Of a DNA stretch of 64,000 bases, positions 54,698 to 63,772 are shown in pieces. Each line of letters begins with the position of its first letter. Position 1 is the stretch's first letter. The notes beneath the pieces were generated by a model. It saw nothing but the letters and a program-made list of their open reading frames with translations. It did no database searches and had not been told where the DNA came from. The stretch is from Polaribacter haliotis. GTDB taxonomy: Bacteria; Bacteroidota; Bacteroidia; Flavobacteriales; Flavobacteriaceae. Location: contig NZ_CP061813.1 of NCBI RefSeq assembly GCF_014784055.1, positions 3,668,001 to 3,732,000 of the forward strand, given 5' to 3'. A program made the translations under genes and the position numbers.

Positions 54698-56125
54698 TTA
54701 TAATAATGGACTAAAAAAACGACACAAACGTTCTAACGTTTTTTGAGTTTTAGAACGGTTTAAGAAAGTTTCTAAATCAATTTTATTGGCTAATTTTTTA
54801 CGTTTGTCAAACTCTTCTCTGATTTCTGAAGTTACTTTTTTATCAAAAATAATAGCATTTAATTCATAGTTATGCTCAAAACTTCTGCAATCGAAATTTG
54901 TAGAACCTACAGAAGAAATTTCATCATCAATAAAAATGACTTTACTATGCGAAAAATCGTCTCTTAAATAGATGTTTACACCGGCTTTTATTAAATCTTC
55001 GAAATAAGAATACATACTATAAGTTGCAGTTTTAGAATCACCTTTTTTGGGTAATAATAAAGTGACTTCAACACCACTTAATGCAGCTATTTTAAAAGCT
55101 TCTAAAATTGAAAACGTAGGAATAAAATACGGATTCATTACACAAATACTTTTCTCTGCCAAGTTTATAAAACTAAGATATTGTTGCATTACCACAGATT
55201 GGTCGTAATCTGGTCCACTGGAAACAATATGTATTTTAGTATCTGATTCTATGGAACAAGATTCCATATATTCCGCTTTTTTACTTAAATCTTCTTCTGT
55301 TGCATAAAAATAATCTTTCATAAAAGATTTGTGCAAACTGCAAACTGCATCTCCTTCAATTTTTATATGTGCATCTTGCCAAATACCTAAAGGCGTATCT
55401 TCTGTTATATATTCGTCAGAAATATTTACACCTCCAGTAAACCCAATATTATTATCGATTACAGCGATTTTTCTATGATTTCTAAAATTTAAAGTAAATA
55501 AAAACGTTCCGAATTTTAAAGCCATTTCTGGGTAAATATGGCAACCAGCATCTTTCAATTCCTTTCTTACACTTTTACTTAAATAATAACTTCCAATTGC
55601 ATCATATAAAATTCTTACTTCGACCTTTTCTTTTCTTTTTTGAAGTAGTAATTCTTTAATATCTGCAAAAATTTCTCCATTTTCGATGATGTAATATTGT
55701 AAATGAATAAAGTGTTTTGCGTTTTTAATTGCTTCAGAAAGTGATTCAAATGTCTCTTTTCCGTTTTTTAAAACGGTTACTTTATTCTTTGTGTCTAAAG
55801 GAATATTGGTGTTGTTATAAATTAAAGAAGATATTTTCTTTGCTTTTACAGAATCTAACACCTCTAAATGTCTTTCTTTTTTATCTTCGAAAGATTTTTT
55901 AATATAATTCTTACGTTTTTTGGTTTCTTTCAGTTCAAAAAATTTTAATTTTCTTCTGTTAATGCCAAACATCGTAAATGCAAAAACACCTATAAAGGGA
56001 AAGAAGAAAGTAATTAAAATCCAACTTAAAGATTTGGAAGGTTTTACGCCAAAATATAGAATATTGTAAAATGCCCAACCAAATAAAAGTAAATGAACTG
56101 CCAAAAGAACGTAATAAATAGTCAT
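54698..56125 (-). CDS. cls: Cardiolipin synthase
   Basis: A 475-residue membrane-bound phospholipase-D-type enzyme that joins two phosphatidylglycerols to form cardiolipin. Two N-terminal membrane helices (about 4-25 and 34-53) are followed by two PLD domains. HKD motif 1 is H217-R-K219 to D224 with TGGVN, and motif 2 is H393-S-K395 to D400 with GSTNFD. Between them lies DYFYATEEDL, typical of bacterial Cls. It lies 9 bp after the GNAT gene and 5 bp before prmC. Confidence 0.93.
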   Translation of the reverse strand: MTIYYVLLAVHLLLFGWAFYNILYFGVKPSKSLSWILITFFFPFIGVFAFTMFGINRRKLKFFELKETKKRKNYIKKSFEDKKERHLEVLDSVKAKKISSLIYNNTNIPLDTKNKVTVLKNGKETFESLSEAIKNAKHFIHLQYYIIENGEIFADIKELLLQKRKEKVEVRILYDAIGSYYLSKSVRKELKDAGCHIYPEMALKFGTFLFTLNFRNHRKIAVIDNNIGFTGGVNISDEYITEDTPLGIWQDAHIKIEGDAVCSLHKSFMKDYFYATEEDLSKKAEYMESCSIESDTKIHIVSSGPDYDQSVVMQQYLSFINLAEKSICVMNPYFIPTFSILEAFKIAALSGVEVTLLLPKKGDSKTATYSMYSYFEDLIKAGVNIYLRDDFSHSKVIFIDDEISSVGSTNFDCRSFEHNYELNAIIFDKKVTSEIREEFDKRKKLANKIDLETFLNRSKTQKTLERLCRFFSPLL

Positions 56126-56134
56126 ATTTTTTCT

Positions 56135-56626
56135 TTAAATTTTCTTAAGCATCCATACATTACACGAATAATGGCCAGTATTTCCCATTGGCTTTTCCAA
56201 ATTTACAAAACCATTTCTTTTGTACAATTTAGTAGCGGCTTCCATATATGGCATGGTCTCTAGATAACAGCTTTCGAAACCTTTTTCTTTTGCGTTTTCT
56301 AAACATTTTGTAATTAATTTGCTTCCTAAACCAATACCTCTTGCAATGGGTAGAAAATACATTTTTTGAAGCTCACAAATATTTTCTTCACTATTATCTA
56401 ATTGTGCAACTCCTGCTCCACCAACAACTTTATTATTGTGTTCGACTACGAAATAAGCACTTTTTTCTTTTTGGAAATTCTCGAACATATTATCGGTTGC
56501 TTTATCTTCGTAAGCAGTGCCAATTTTTGGAGCACCCATTTCTAAAATAGCACTTCTAATAACAGTGGCAAGTTGTGGGTTGTCTGTGGGTTTAATTTCT
56601 CTGATGAGAAAATCTTCAATTGTCAT
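56135..56626 (-). CDS. GNAT-family N-acetyltransferase
   Basis: A 163-residue acetyltransferase. The acetyl-CoA loop is IARGIGLGSKLITKCLENAKEKG (about 93-115), after the strand ICELQKMYFLP, and the C-terminal element is CYLETMPYMEAATKLYKRNGFVNL. The substrate is unknown. It starts a minus-strand operon with cls and prmC and is divergent from the LEA-2 lipoprotein gene. Confidence 0.88.
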   Translation of the reverse strand: MTIEDFLIREIKPTDNPQLATVIRSAILEMGAPKIGTAYEDKATDNMFENFQKEKSAYFVVEHNNKVVGGAGVAQLDNSEENICELQKMYFLPIARGIGLGSKLITKCLENAKEKGFESCYLETMPYMEAATKLYKRNGFVNLEKPMGNTGHYSCNVWMLKKI

Positions 56627-56635
56627 TTATTACCT

Positions 56636-56643
56636 TATTTTTG
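56636..56643 (+). promoter_or_regulatory. -7 promoter box TATTTTTG
   Basis: A perfect TAnnTTTG box on the plus strand, 35 bp upstream of the LEA-2 lipoprotein gene, in the divergent gap with the GNAT gene. The nearest TTG is only 13 bp upstream. Confidence 0.42.
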
Positions 56644-56678
56644 CAAGAGCAAGTTACCTATTTTTTTAGAATTTTAAG

Positions 56679-57137
56679 ATGAAAAAACTACTATATTTTA
56701 TAAGTTTAATTCTTTTATTAGTTGGATGTTCAGTAAAAAAAGAACCCATTTTTATAAAAGTTGATAATGTGAAAATTCTCAGTTTTGCTGGAGATACTAT
56801 AAAGTTAAAAGCAGATGCTTTTTTTGAAAACCCTAACGATGTTAGTGGTAAAATTACAACCGAAGATATTAAGATTTTGGTTAATGAAGTTGAGGTGGCA
56901 GAAGTTTTTTCTGAGGAATTTAAAGTGCCAGCAAGAAATGAATTTTCAATTCCGTTAATGGCACATATTCCAACAAAAAACCTTTTAAATACAGGTAAAG
57001 GTGGTGCTTTAGGTGGTTTGTTAAATTCTTTAATTTCTAATAAAGTAAATGTAAGAATTAAAGGGAAATTAGAGTATATCGTTTTTGGGTTTACCAAAGA
57101 GTTTTTAATTGATAAAAAGCAAGAAATTAAATTTTAA
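56679..57137 (+). CDS. LEA type 2 (WHy-domain) lipoprotein
   Basis: A 152-residue exported lipoprotein (lipobox LLLVGC, C17). The body is one LEA-14/WHy-type beta domain: ILSFAGDTIKLKADAFFENPNDVSGKITTEDIKILVNEVEVAEV.., then VPARNEFSIPLMAHIP, then VRIKGKLEYIVFGF. The phrase FFENPNDVS is the usual mark of the family. The role in bacteria is unknown, perhaps in envelope stress. ribD follows 36 bp downstream. Confidence 0.85.
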   Translation: MKKLLYFISLILLLVGCSVKKEPIFIKVDNVKILSFAGDTIKLKADAFFENPNDVSGKITTEDIKILVNEVEVAEVFSEEFKVPARNEFSIPLMAHIPTKNLLNTGKGGALGGLLNSLISNKVNVRIKGKLEYIVFGFTKEFLIDKKQEIKF

Positions 57138-57173
57138 ACTGAATTTGTTTCAGTTTTTACTACAGTAAATTAT

Positions 57174-58220
57174 ATGGGCCACGAATTTTACATAAAACGT
57201 TGTTTGCAAATCGCCAAAAACGGAATTGGAACATCTCGTCCAAATCCTTCTGTTGGTGCTGTAATTGTTTTAAAGGATAAAATTATTGGAGAAGGTTTTA
57301 CTTCTAGTTATGGAGGAAATCACGCAGAAGTAAATGCAATTAATTCCGTTAAAAACAAAAAGCTCTTAGAAAAAGCAATCATTTATGTGACTTTGGAACC
57401 TTGTTCGCATTTTGGAAAAACTCCACCTTGTGCAGATTTGTTGGTAAAATGGAATTTAAAACAAGTAGTAATTGGTTGTGTTGACTCAAATAGTTTGGTT
57501 TCAGGAAAAGGAATTTTCCGTTTACAAAAAGCAGGAATTAATGTAGTTGTTGGTGTTTTAGAAGAGGAGTGTAGAGCACATCACAAAAGATTTTTTACGG
57601 TTCAAGAAAAAAAGCGACCTTATATTATATTAAAATGGGCAGAAACGAAAGATGGTTTTGTTGCTCCAGAAACTAAGAACGAACAAAAACCTGTTTGGAT
57701 TTCCAACAAATACTCTCAACAATTAGTCCATAAATTACGCAGTAAAGAACAGGCAATTTTAGTGGGCACAAATACAGTTTTGGCAGACAACCCAAAATTA
57801 AATGTTAGAAGTTGGTTTGGAGAAAATCCGATTCGAATTGTATTGGATAGGGAGTTAAGAATTCCCGAAAATGTGAATATTTTAGATGGAAGCGTAAAAA
57901 CGATTGTTATTTGTAATGGAGGAAGTTTAAAGCGTGAAAATGGAAGAAAAAACATCTTTTTCGAAGAAATTAATTTCTCTAAAAACGTTGCTGAACAAAT
58001 TTGTAAAGTACTCCAAAAGCACGACATTCAATCTTTAATTGTAGAAGGTGGTACCCAAACTTTACAAACATTTATTGATGAAAATTTATGGGACGAAGCC
58101 ATGGTTTTTATTGGTGATAACAATTTCGGAAAAGGAATAAAAGCACCAAAGTTAAAAGGAAATAAAGTAAGCGAACAAAACATTAAAAACGATGTTTTAA
58201 AAATATATAAGAATGATTAA
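57174..58220 (+). CDS. ribD: Bifunctional riboflavin deaminase/reductase
   Basis: A 348-residue enzyme for two early riboflavin steps: deamination of the pyrimidine, then reduction of the ribosyl side chain. The N-terminal deaminase shows RPNPSVGAVIV, zinc ligands H50 with E52 (GNHAEVNA), C77 and C86 (EPCSHFGKTPPCADL). The C-terminal reductase (about 145-348) has YIILKWAETKDGFVAP and VEGGTQTLQTFIDE. The start ATG is clear. It overlaps the HAD gene by 8 bp and is the first of a three-gene run. Confidence 0.96.
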   Translation: MGHEFYIKRCLQIAKNGIGTSRPNPSVGAVIVLKDKIIGEGFTSSYGGNHAEVNAINSVKNKKLLEKAIIYVTLEPCSHFGKTPPCADLLVKWNLKQVVIGCVDSNSLVSGKGIFRLQKAGINVVVGVLEEECRAHHKRFFTVQEKKRPYIILKWAETKDGFVAPETKNEQKPVWISNKYSQQLVHKLRSKEQAILVGTNTVLADNPKLNVRSWFGENPIRIVLDRELRIPENVNILDGSVKTIVICNGGSLKRENGRKNIFFEEINFSKNVAEQICKVLQKHDIQSLIVEGGTQTLQTFIDENLWDEAMVFIGDNNFGKGIKAPKLKGNKVSEQNIKNDVLKIYKND

Positions 58221-58824
58221 AAACATCATCTTCGATTTTGGAGATATTTTTATCAATTTAGATAAAATGGCGACTTTTAAAGCGATGGCTGAATTAGGGG
58301 TTTCAAATATTACAGAGGAAATGATGCAGATTTATCATCAATATGAAAAAGGGTTCATGTCCACTGAAGATTTTATAAAGTTTTTTCATAATAAATTTAA
58401 TATCCCAAAAACCGATTTAGTAAATGCTTGGAATGCTGTTTTATTGGATTTTCCAAAAGAGAGATTGTCGTTTTTACAAGAATTATCTGCTAGCAAAAAA
58501 TATCGATTATTTTTATTGAGTAACACCAACGATTTACATATAAAATGGGTTCAAAATAGTTTGGGAGTACAATTTTATAATGATTTTAAAAATGCTTTTG
58601 AGCAGTTTTATTTATCACACGAAATTAACTTTAGAAAGCCAGACACCAATATTTACGAGTTTGTTTTAAATGAAAATTCCTTAAAAGCAGAAGAAACCTT
58701 GTTTGTAGACGATTTGGAAGAAAACACAAATTCTGCAAGTCAATTAGGAATTCATACTTGGAATTTAACTCCAGGTGTGGATGATGTTACTGAGCTTTTC
58801 GAGAAAAATAAGCAACTATTATAA
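58213..58824 (+). CDS. HAD-family hydrolase, YihX-like
   Basis: A 203-residue phosphatase-like protein. Motif I is IIFDFGDIFINLD (D8 as the nucleophile), motif II is FLLSNTNDLH (S-N-T), the lysine lies in FRKPDTNIYEF, and motif IV is ETLFVDDLEENTNSASQLGI. The pattern is that of the YihX/epoxide-hydrolase-like HAD-IA group. It overlaps ribD by 8 bp and the EamA gene by one base. It could supply the missing dephosphorylation step of riboflavin synthesis, which HAD enzymes carry out; this is inference from position. Confidence 0.9.
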   Translation: MIKNIIFDFGDIFINLDKMATFKAMAELGVSNITEEMMQIYHQYEKGFMSTEDFIKFFHNKFNIPKTDLVNAWNAVLLDFPKERLSFLQELSASKKYRLFLLSNTNDLHIKWVQNSLGVQFYNDFKNAFEQFYLSHEINFRKPDTNIYEFVLNENSLKAEETLFVDDLEENTNSASQLGIHTWNLTPGVDDVTELFEKNKQLL

Positions 58825-59681
58825 TGTATTTATTACTCAGCATACTTTTTTCGACAGGTTTATTTGTTATTTTTAAATATTTTGGTATTTATAAAGTGGA
58901 CGTTTTAAAAGCAATATTTGTTAATTATATTGTTGCTTTTTCCATGGGTTTCTTATTAGCAGAAAGAAAAATACCAATTACAGAAATTTATTTAGAACCT
59001 TGGTTTTCTGGTGCCTTGGTTTTAGGTGCTTTATTTATTGTAATTTTTTTTGTGATGGCAATGACTGCTCAGAAAAACGGAGTTTCAGTAACTTCTATTG
59101 CAGGGAAAATGTCTGTGGTTGTTCCTGTATTTTTTGGAATTATTTTATATAATGAGTCTGTTACTTTTTTAAAAATAGCAGGAATAATTATTGCTTTAGT
59201 GGCAGTTTATTTATCTTCTGTAAAAGAAGAAAAGTCAAATAAAAATGGAACTTTGTTATTCCCAATCTTGTTATTTATTGGATCTGGAACCATTGATACT
59301 TTGTTAAAATATATTCAAACAAATCATGTTGCAGACCAAGATATTTCTATTTTTTCTGGAAGTTTATTTGGAATCGCAGCTTTCTTTGGTTTTCTAATTT
59401 TAACTTTTAAAGGCATAAAAAAAAGAGAACCTTTTGGGATGAAAAATATAGTGGCAGGAATTGTTTTGGGAGTTCCAAATTATTTTTCAATTATATTTTT
59501 AATAAAAGCTTTGCAAGATAAAAACTTCGAAAGTTCTGTGTTGTTTACAGTTAATAATGTAGGAATTGTAATTTTATCAACTTTAGTAGGTTTGTTTATA
59601 TTTAAAGAAAAATTCAGCTTTAAAAATAAAATAGGAGTTGCACTTGCTGTTTTGGGAATTGTTTTGGTGACTGTTGCTTAG
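58824..59681 (+). CDS. EamA/DMT-family transporter
   Basis: A 285-residue inner-membrane protein with ten predicted helices in two halves of five. The first half contains KMSVVVPVFFGIILYNESVTFLKIAGIIIALVAVYLS, the second VNNVGIVILSTLVGLFIFKEKFSFKNKIGVALAVLGIVLV. These repeats are the EamA (DMT) mark. The substrate is unknown. The start overlaps the HAD stop as TAATG, so translation is coupled to ribD-HAD, and riboflavin or a precursor is one possible cargo, by context only. Confidence 0.85.
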   Translation: MYLLLSILFSTGLFVIFKYFGIYKVDVLKAIFVNYIVAFSMGFLLAERKIPITEIYLEPWFSGALVLGALFIVIFFVMAMTAQKNGVSVTSIAGKMSVVVPVFFGIILYNESVTFLKIAGIIIALVAVYLSSVKEEKSNKNGTLLFPILLFIGSGTIDTLLKYIQTNHVADQDISIFSGSLFGIAAFFGFLILTFKGIKKREPFGMKNIVAGIVLGVPNYFSIIFLIKALQDKNFESSVLFTVNNVGIVILSTLVGLFIFKEKFSFKNKIGVALAVLGIVLVTVA

Positions 59682-59763
59682 TGCTTCAAAGTTCAAGTTA
59701 AACTGGTTAAACGACTATCTATATTTATAAATCTTATTATTTTTAAGAATTCACGTAATTAAA

Positions 59764-60372
59764 ATGAAAGAAGACGCATATAAAACTATCGAAAAACCAT
59801 CTGAAGAAACCCTTTTTAAAGAAAAAGGAAGTAAGTTTTTTGGCTATGCCTTTCCTGTTTTTACAGAAGATGATGTAAAAGAATGCATAGAAGAATTAAA
59901 GAAAAAACACCATTCTGCTCGTCATTTTTGTTATGCGTACCAAATAGGAATCGAGAAAATACAATATAGAGCAAATGACGATGGCGAACCCAATAATTCT
60001 GCAGGTTTGCCTATTTATGGACAAATTCAATCTTTTGAAGTCACTAATATTTTAATTGTTTCTGTACGTTATTTTGGCGGAACAAAGTTGGGAGTTGGTG
60101 GTTTGATTTCAGCATATAAAACTTCTGCGCAATTTGCTTTAGAAGCTTCAGAAATTGTAGAAAAAACAATTGACGTCCATTATCAATTAAAATTCAATTA
60201 CGATTTAATGAATCCTGTAATGAGAATTGTCAAAGAGAAAAATATTGATATTATCAATCAGAAATTAGAAATGGATTGTGAATACACAATTTCTGTAAGA
60301 AAAAATGATGCAGAAGCGATTTTCAATATTTTTGACAATCTATATAAAGTGGAAGTGAAGGAGTTGGAGTAA
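59764..60372 (+). CDS. YigZ/IMPACT-family protein
   Basis: A 202-residue protein. The N-terminal UPF0029 domain shows KGSKFFGYAFPV, HHSARHFCYAYQIG, and the family core DDGEPNNSAGLPIYGQI..VRYFGGTKLGVGGLISAY. The C-terminal part (about 135-202) is the ferredoxin-like DUF1949 domain. IMPACT relatives influence translation control in eukaryotes; the bacterial role is not clear. It lies 82 bp after the EamA gene. Confidence 0.92.
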   Translation: MKEDAYKTIEKPSEETLFKEKGSKFFGYAFPVFTEDDVKECIEELKKKHHSARHFCYAYQIGIEKIQYRANDDGEPNNSAGLPIYGQIQSFEVTNILIVSVRYFGGTKLGVGGLISAYKTSAQFALEASEIVEKTIDVHYQLKFNYDLMNPVMRIVKEKNIDIINQKLEMDCEYTISVRKNDAEAIFNIFDNLYKVEVKELE

Positions 60373-60408
60373 AGCTTGTGTAATTACTATTTTATATAGA
60401 GATATTTT

Positions 60409-60807
60409 CTAAAACCCCAAACTTTCTAATAAATAATCAGGGCATCTTGTTGGTTTCATCGTTTTAGAATTTATAAAAGCCAAAACCGAGTTTCCTGTAC
60501 AAACAATTTCATCATTTTGGTTTTTAATTTCATAATCAAATTCAATCTTAACCATTGGCTTTTTTTTAAGGAAAGTTGTAATTGTTAAAACATCGTCATA
60601 CAATGCAGATTTTATAAAATTACATTTTAATGAAATAACTGGTAGCATTATTCCACTGTTTTCCATATATTTGTATGTAACTCCTAGATTACGAAGCCAT
60701 TCCGTTCTTCCTAATTCGAAAAATTGAGCATAATTTCCGTGATAAACCACGCCCATTTGATCTGTTTCCGAATAACGAACTCTGGTTTTTGTTGATGAAT
60801 TTTTCAA
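60409..60807 (-). CDS. YbgC/4HBT-family acyl-CoA thioesterase
   Basis: A 132-residue hot-dog-fold thioesterase that probably cleaves short acyl-CoA. It begins with TTG, as no ATG fits before the conserved start. The active-site segment is TRVRYSETDQMGVVYHGNYAQFFELGRTEWLR, with D16 (in ETDQMG) as the catalytic residue, and a later VKIEFDYEIKNQNDEIVCTGNSVLAF. It is convergent with the YigZ gene and divergent from dnaA. Confidence 0.92.
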   Translation of the reverse strand: MKNSSTKTRVRYSETDQMGVVYHGNYAQFFELGRTEWLRNLGVTYKYMENSGIMLPVISLKCNFIKSALYDDVLTITTFLKKKPMVKIEFDYEIKNQNDEIVCTGNSVLAFINSKTMKPTRCPDYLLESLGF

Positions 60808-60890
60808 TACTTTTAGACAATTAAGTTTTGAGCATTTTACGTAAAAAATAATTAATAATCAATAGCATTTTGATTTTTTTATACTGAATT

Positions 60891-60899
60891 TTATTCACA
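60891..60899 (+). promoter_or_regulatory. DnaA-box-like site
   Basis: TTATTCACA fits the DnaA-box form TTATNCACA, 78 bp before dnaA. A single site could mediate dnaA autoregulation; it does not by itself mark an origin. Confidence 0.35.
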
Positions 60900-60976
60900 C
60901 TTTTGTAAAGCCTTAGAAAAAGGGGGATTTCTACCCTTTTAAATAATTATTAATTAAAGAAACTACTTTACCTAGA

Positions 60977-62404
60977 ATGACTGTAAATGCTGACTCTGTT
61001 TGGAACGAATGCTTATCTTTTATAAAAGATAATATAAAACCTCAGGCGTACAAGACATGGTTCGAACCTATAAAACCGGTGAAACTATCTGGAGAAGCAT
61101 TAACCATACAAGTTCCTAGTAAATTTTTTTATGAATGGTTAGAAGAGCATTACATTAAATTATTGCGTGTTGCATTAGTTAGGCAGTTAGGAAACGATGC
61201 AAAACTAATTTACGATGTAAAAATGGAAAATAACTATAGCAGTAATAGACCGCAAATAGTTAAAATTCCTAGTTCTAATAGAGATCCATTAAAACCTCAA
61301 AAAGTTACAGTTCCTTTAGAATCTAATAAACGAGAATTAAGAAATCCATTTGTAATTCCAGGTTTACAGAAAGTAAAAATAGAATCTCAACTAAATCCTA
61401 ATTACAACTTTGTTAATTTTATTGAAGGAGATTCTAATAGATTAGCACGTTCTGCAGGAATGGCAGTTGCCAACAAACCTGGAGGAACATCTTTTAATCC
61501 ATTATTAATTTATGGTGGAGTTGGTTTAGGAAAAACGCATTTATCGCACGCAATTGGTGTAGATATTAAAGACAAATATCCAGACAAAACTGTTTTATAT
61601 ATTTCTTCGGAAAAATTTACACAACAATTTATAGATTCTGTAAAGTCGAACACCAGAAACGATTTTATTCATTTCTATCAAATGATAGATGTTTTAATTA
61701 TCGATGATGTTCAGTTTTTATCAGGTAAAGCAGGTACACAAGATGTATTCTTCCATATTTTTAACCATTTACACCAAAATGGAAAGCAAGTAATTTTAAC
61801 TTCAGACAAAGCACCTGTAGATATGCAAGATATCGAACAGCGTTTGTTATCTCGTTTTAAATGGGGATTGTCTGCAGAATTACAAGCACCAGATTACGAA
61901 ACAAGAATTTCTATCTTACAAAATAAATTGTATAGAGATGGTGTGGAAATGCCAGAAGAAATTGTAGAATATATTGCCAAGAACATTAAATCGAATGTTA
62001 GAGAATTAGAAGGCGTAATTATTTCGATGATTGCCCAAGCTTCTTTTAACAGAAGAGAATTCTCTTTAGAATTGGCAAAACAAATTGTAGATAAATTTGT
62101 AAAAAATACTAAAAAAGAAGTTTCTATAGATTACATTCAAAAAGAAGTATCTAAATATTTCGATATGGATGTTGCTACTTTGCAATCGAAAACACGTAAA
62201 CGTCATATTGTGCAAGCAAGACAGTTAGCAATGTTTTTTGCAAAAAGATTAACCAAAACTTCATTGGCAAGTATTGGAAATCAAATTGGGCAAAGAGATC
62301 ATGCAACTGTTTTGCATGCTTGTAAAACTGTGGATAATCTAACAGAAACGGATAAACAATTTAGAAAATACGTAGACGACTTAACTAAGAAGTTAACGTT
62401 CTAA
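60977..62404 (+). CDS. dnaA: Chromosomal replication initiator protein DnaA
   Basis: A 475-residue AAA+ protein. Domain I is the N-terminal interaction region (WNECLSFIKDNIKPQAYKTWFEP). A linker spans about 85-130. Domain III has the P-loop GGVGLGKTHL (180-189) and Walker B VLIIDDVQFLSGK, and sensor II near NVRELEG. Domain IV is the DNA-binding part with the DnaA signature IGQRDHATVLHACKTV (near 440-455). It stands alone here, with no dnaN next to it, as is usual in Bacteroidota. Confidence 0.98.
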   Translation: MTVNADSVWNECLSFIKDNIKPQAYKTWFEPIKPVKLSGEALTIQVPSKFFYEWLEEHYIKLLRVALVRQLGNDAKLIYDVKMENNYSSNRPQIVKIPSSNRDPLKPQKVTVPLESNKRELRNPFVIPGLQKVKIESQLNPNYNFVNFIEGDSNRLARSAGMAVANKPGGTSFNPLLIYGGVGLGKTHLSHAIGVDIKDKYPDKTVLYISSEKFTQQFIDSVKSNTRNDFIHFYQMIDVLIIDDVQFLSGKAGTQDVFFHIFNHLHQNGKQVILTSDKAPVDMQDIEQRLLSRFKWGLSAELQAPDYETRISILQNKLYRDGVEMPEEIVEYIAKNIKSNVRELEGVIISMIAQASFNRREFSLELAKQIVDKFVKNTKKEVSIDYIQKEVSKYFDMDVATLQSKTRKRHIVQARQLAMFFAKRLTKTSLASIGNQIGQRDHATVLHACKTVDNLTETDKQFRKYVDDLTKKLTF

Positions 62405-62443
62405 ATTTCGATTTTAAAAATCAATTTTTTTAATTTTATTTTA

Positions 62444-62899
62444 ATGAAAAAAGTACTTATGGTTTGCTTAGGGAACATTTGTCGTTCGCCATTAGCACAA
62501 GGTATTTTGCAGTCTAAAGTAAATTCAGAGGCAATTTTTGTAGATTCTGCTGGAACAGCAGCTTATCATGTTGGCAATCTTGCAGATGAACGTTCTATAG
62601 ATGTTGCACATAAATATGGAATAGATATTACAAACCAAAGAGCTAGAAAATTTGTAGTAAAAGATTTCGATACTTTTGATGTTATTTATGCAATGGATGC
62701 TAGTAATTACGATAATATTCTCTCATTAGCAAGAAATAACGAAGATGAGCAAAAAGTAAAAATGATATTAAACGAATTGCAACCAAACGAAAATAATTCA
62801 GTTCCAGATCCATATTATGGAGGAAACCAAGGTTTCGAAAATGTTTTTAAAATGTTAAACGAAGCTTGTGAAATTATAGCTAAAAAATATTACATTTAA
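62444..62899 (+). CDS. Low-molecular-weight protein-tyrosine phosphatase
   Basis: A 151-residue cytoplasmic phosphatase. The P-loop VCLGNICRSPLAQG holds C8 and R14, and the general acid lies in VPDPYYGGNQGF. A YIAMDASN-like motif YAMDASNYDNI is present as in the family. It is 39 bp after dnaA, possibly on the same transcript. Substrates may be Wzc-type tyrosine kinases or others; none is adjacent. Confidence 0.94.
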   Translation: MKKVLMVCLGNICRSPLAQGILQSKVNSEAIFVDSAGTAAYHVGNLADERSIDVAHKYGIDITNQRARKFVVKDFDTFDVIYAMDASNYDNILSLARNNEDEQKVKMILNELQPNENNSVPDPYYGGNQGFENVFKMLNEACEIIAKKYYI

Positions 62900-63001
62900 T
62901 TTTTAATCATATTTTTCAGTTTAAATCTAGGTTAAAACATTTTTTATTTCTGTAAATTCGTGAAATCGTAATTCAAAACAACACCCCCAAAAACTACAAT
63001 A

Positions 63002-63709
63002 ATGATTGGTAAACTCTATTTAATTCCCACAACTTTAGGAGATACAGCAGAGCCTTTAGAGGTAATGCCATTATCTGTAAAAAAAGTAATCGAACAAATA
63101 GATTTTTATATTGTAGAAAACGAAAAATCTGCAAGAAGATTTATTAAAAAAATTTCTCCGAAAAAATCGCAACCAAGTTTACATATTATGTTGTTAGATA
63201 AATATGCAGAGGAATTAGAAACAACTAAATATTTAGATGTTTGTAAAGAGGGTATAAATGTTGGTTTACTTTCGGAAGCAGGAGTTCCTGCAATTGCAGA
63301 TCCTGGAGCAAGTATTGTAAAATTGGCGCACGAAAATAACATTCAAGTTGTTCCTTTAGTAGGACCTTCTTCAATACTAATGGCGATGATGAGTTCTGGT
63401 ATGAATGGGCAAAATTTTGCTTTTAACGGATATATTCCTATTGATAAAGGCGAAAGAAAAAGAGTAATAAAAGATTTAGAAAAGCTTTCTAAAGAAAAAA
63501 ATCAGTCTCAAATATTTATTGAAACACCTTATAGAAACGAGAAAATGTTTGCAGATTTAAAAGCAACATTGGCACCAACTACAAATTTATGCATTGCTGC
63601 AGATATTACACTGCCAACAGAATATATAAAAACAATGTCTATTCAAAATTGGAAACGTCACACACCAGATTTGCATAAGAAACCTGCTATTTTTATCATT
63701 CAGAAGTAG
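63002..63709 (+). CDS. SAM-dependent methyltransferase, RsmI-like (tetrapyrrole methylase fold)
   Basis: A 235-residue protein with the fold of RsmI, which methylates C1402 of 16S rRNA. Visible elements are the start IGKLYLIPTTLGDTAEPLEVMP, GLLSEAGVPAIADPGASIVKLAHENNIQVVPLVGPSSI, and FIETPYRNEKM. It lacks about 50 C-terminal residues of classic RsmI (about 285), so it belongs to the short branch; a second, full-length copy may exist elsewhere. It is near dnaA and the tyrosine phosphatase, and convergent with the partial gene at the window end. Confidence 0.85.
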   Translation: MIGKLYLIPTTLGDTAEPLEVMPLSVKKVIEQIDFYIVENEKSARRFIKKISPKKSQPSLHIMLLDKYAEELETTKYLDVCKEGINVGLLSEAGVPAIADPGASIVKLAHENNIQVVPLVGPSSILMAMMSSGMNGQNFAFNGYIPIDKGERKRVIKDLEKLSKEKNQSQIFIETPYRNEKMFADLKATLAPTTNLCIAADITLPTEYIKTMSIQNWKRHTPDLHKKPAIFIIQK

Positions 63710-63717
63710 ATTAGTTT

Positions 63718-63745
63718 GTCATTCCAATGAAAACAGGAATCCCTA
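63718..63745. repeat. Dispersed repeat copy, GTCATTCC..GGAATC type
   Basis: The stretch GTCATTCCAATGAAAACAGG followed by AATCCCTAG matches the copy at 4725-4750 at most positions. It lies between convergent genes. Confidence 0.6.
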
Positions 63746-63772
63746 GAAAGTATTTAGATAATAAAAATACTT

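Noticed and set aside
56666..57097. A 143-codon frame on the minus strand opposite the LEA-2 lipoprotein
   Set aside because: It is a shadow of the lipoprotein gene, which has a signal peptide, lipobox and family motifs.
60808..60976. Replication origin next to dnaA
   Set aside because: Only one DnaA-box-like site and no cluster of boxes or clear unwinding element; in Bacteroidota the origin is often not beside dnaA.
61051..61075. GGTTCGAACC, a tRNA T-arm-like string
   Set aside because: It is inside the dnaA coding region, in frame, with no other tRNA arms around it.
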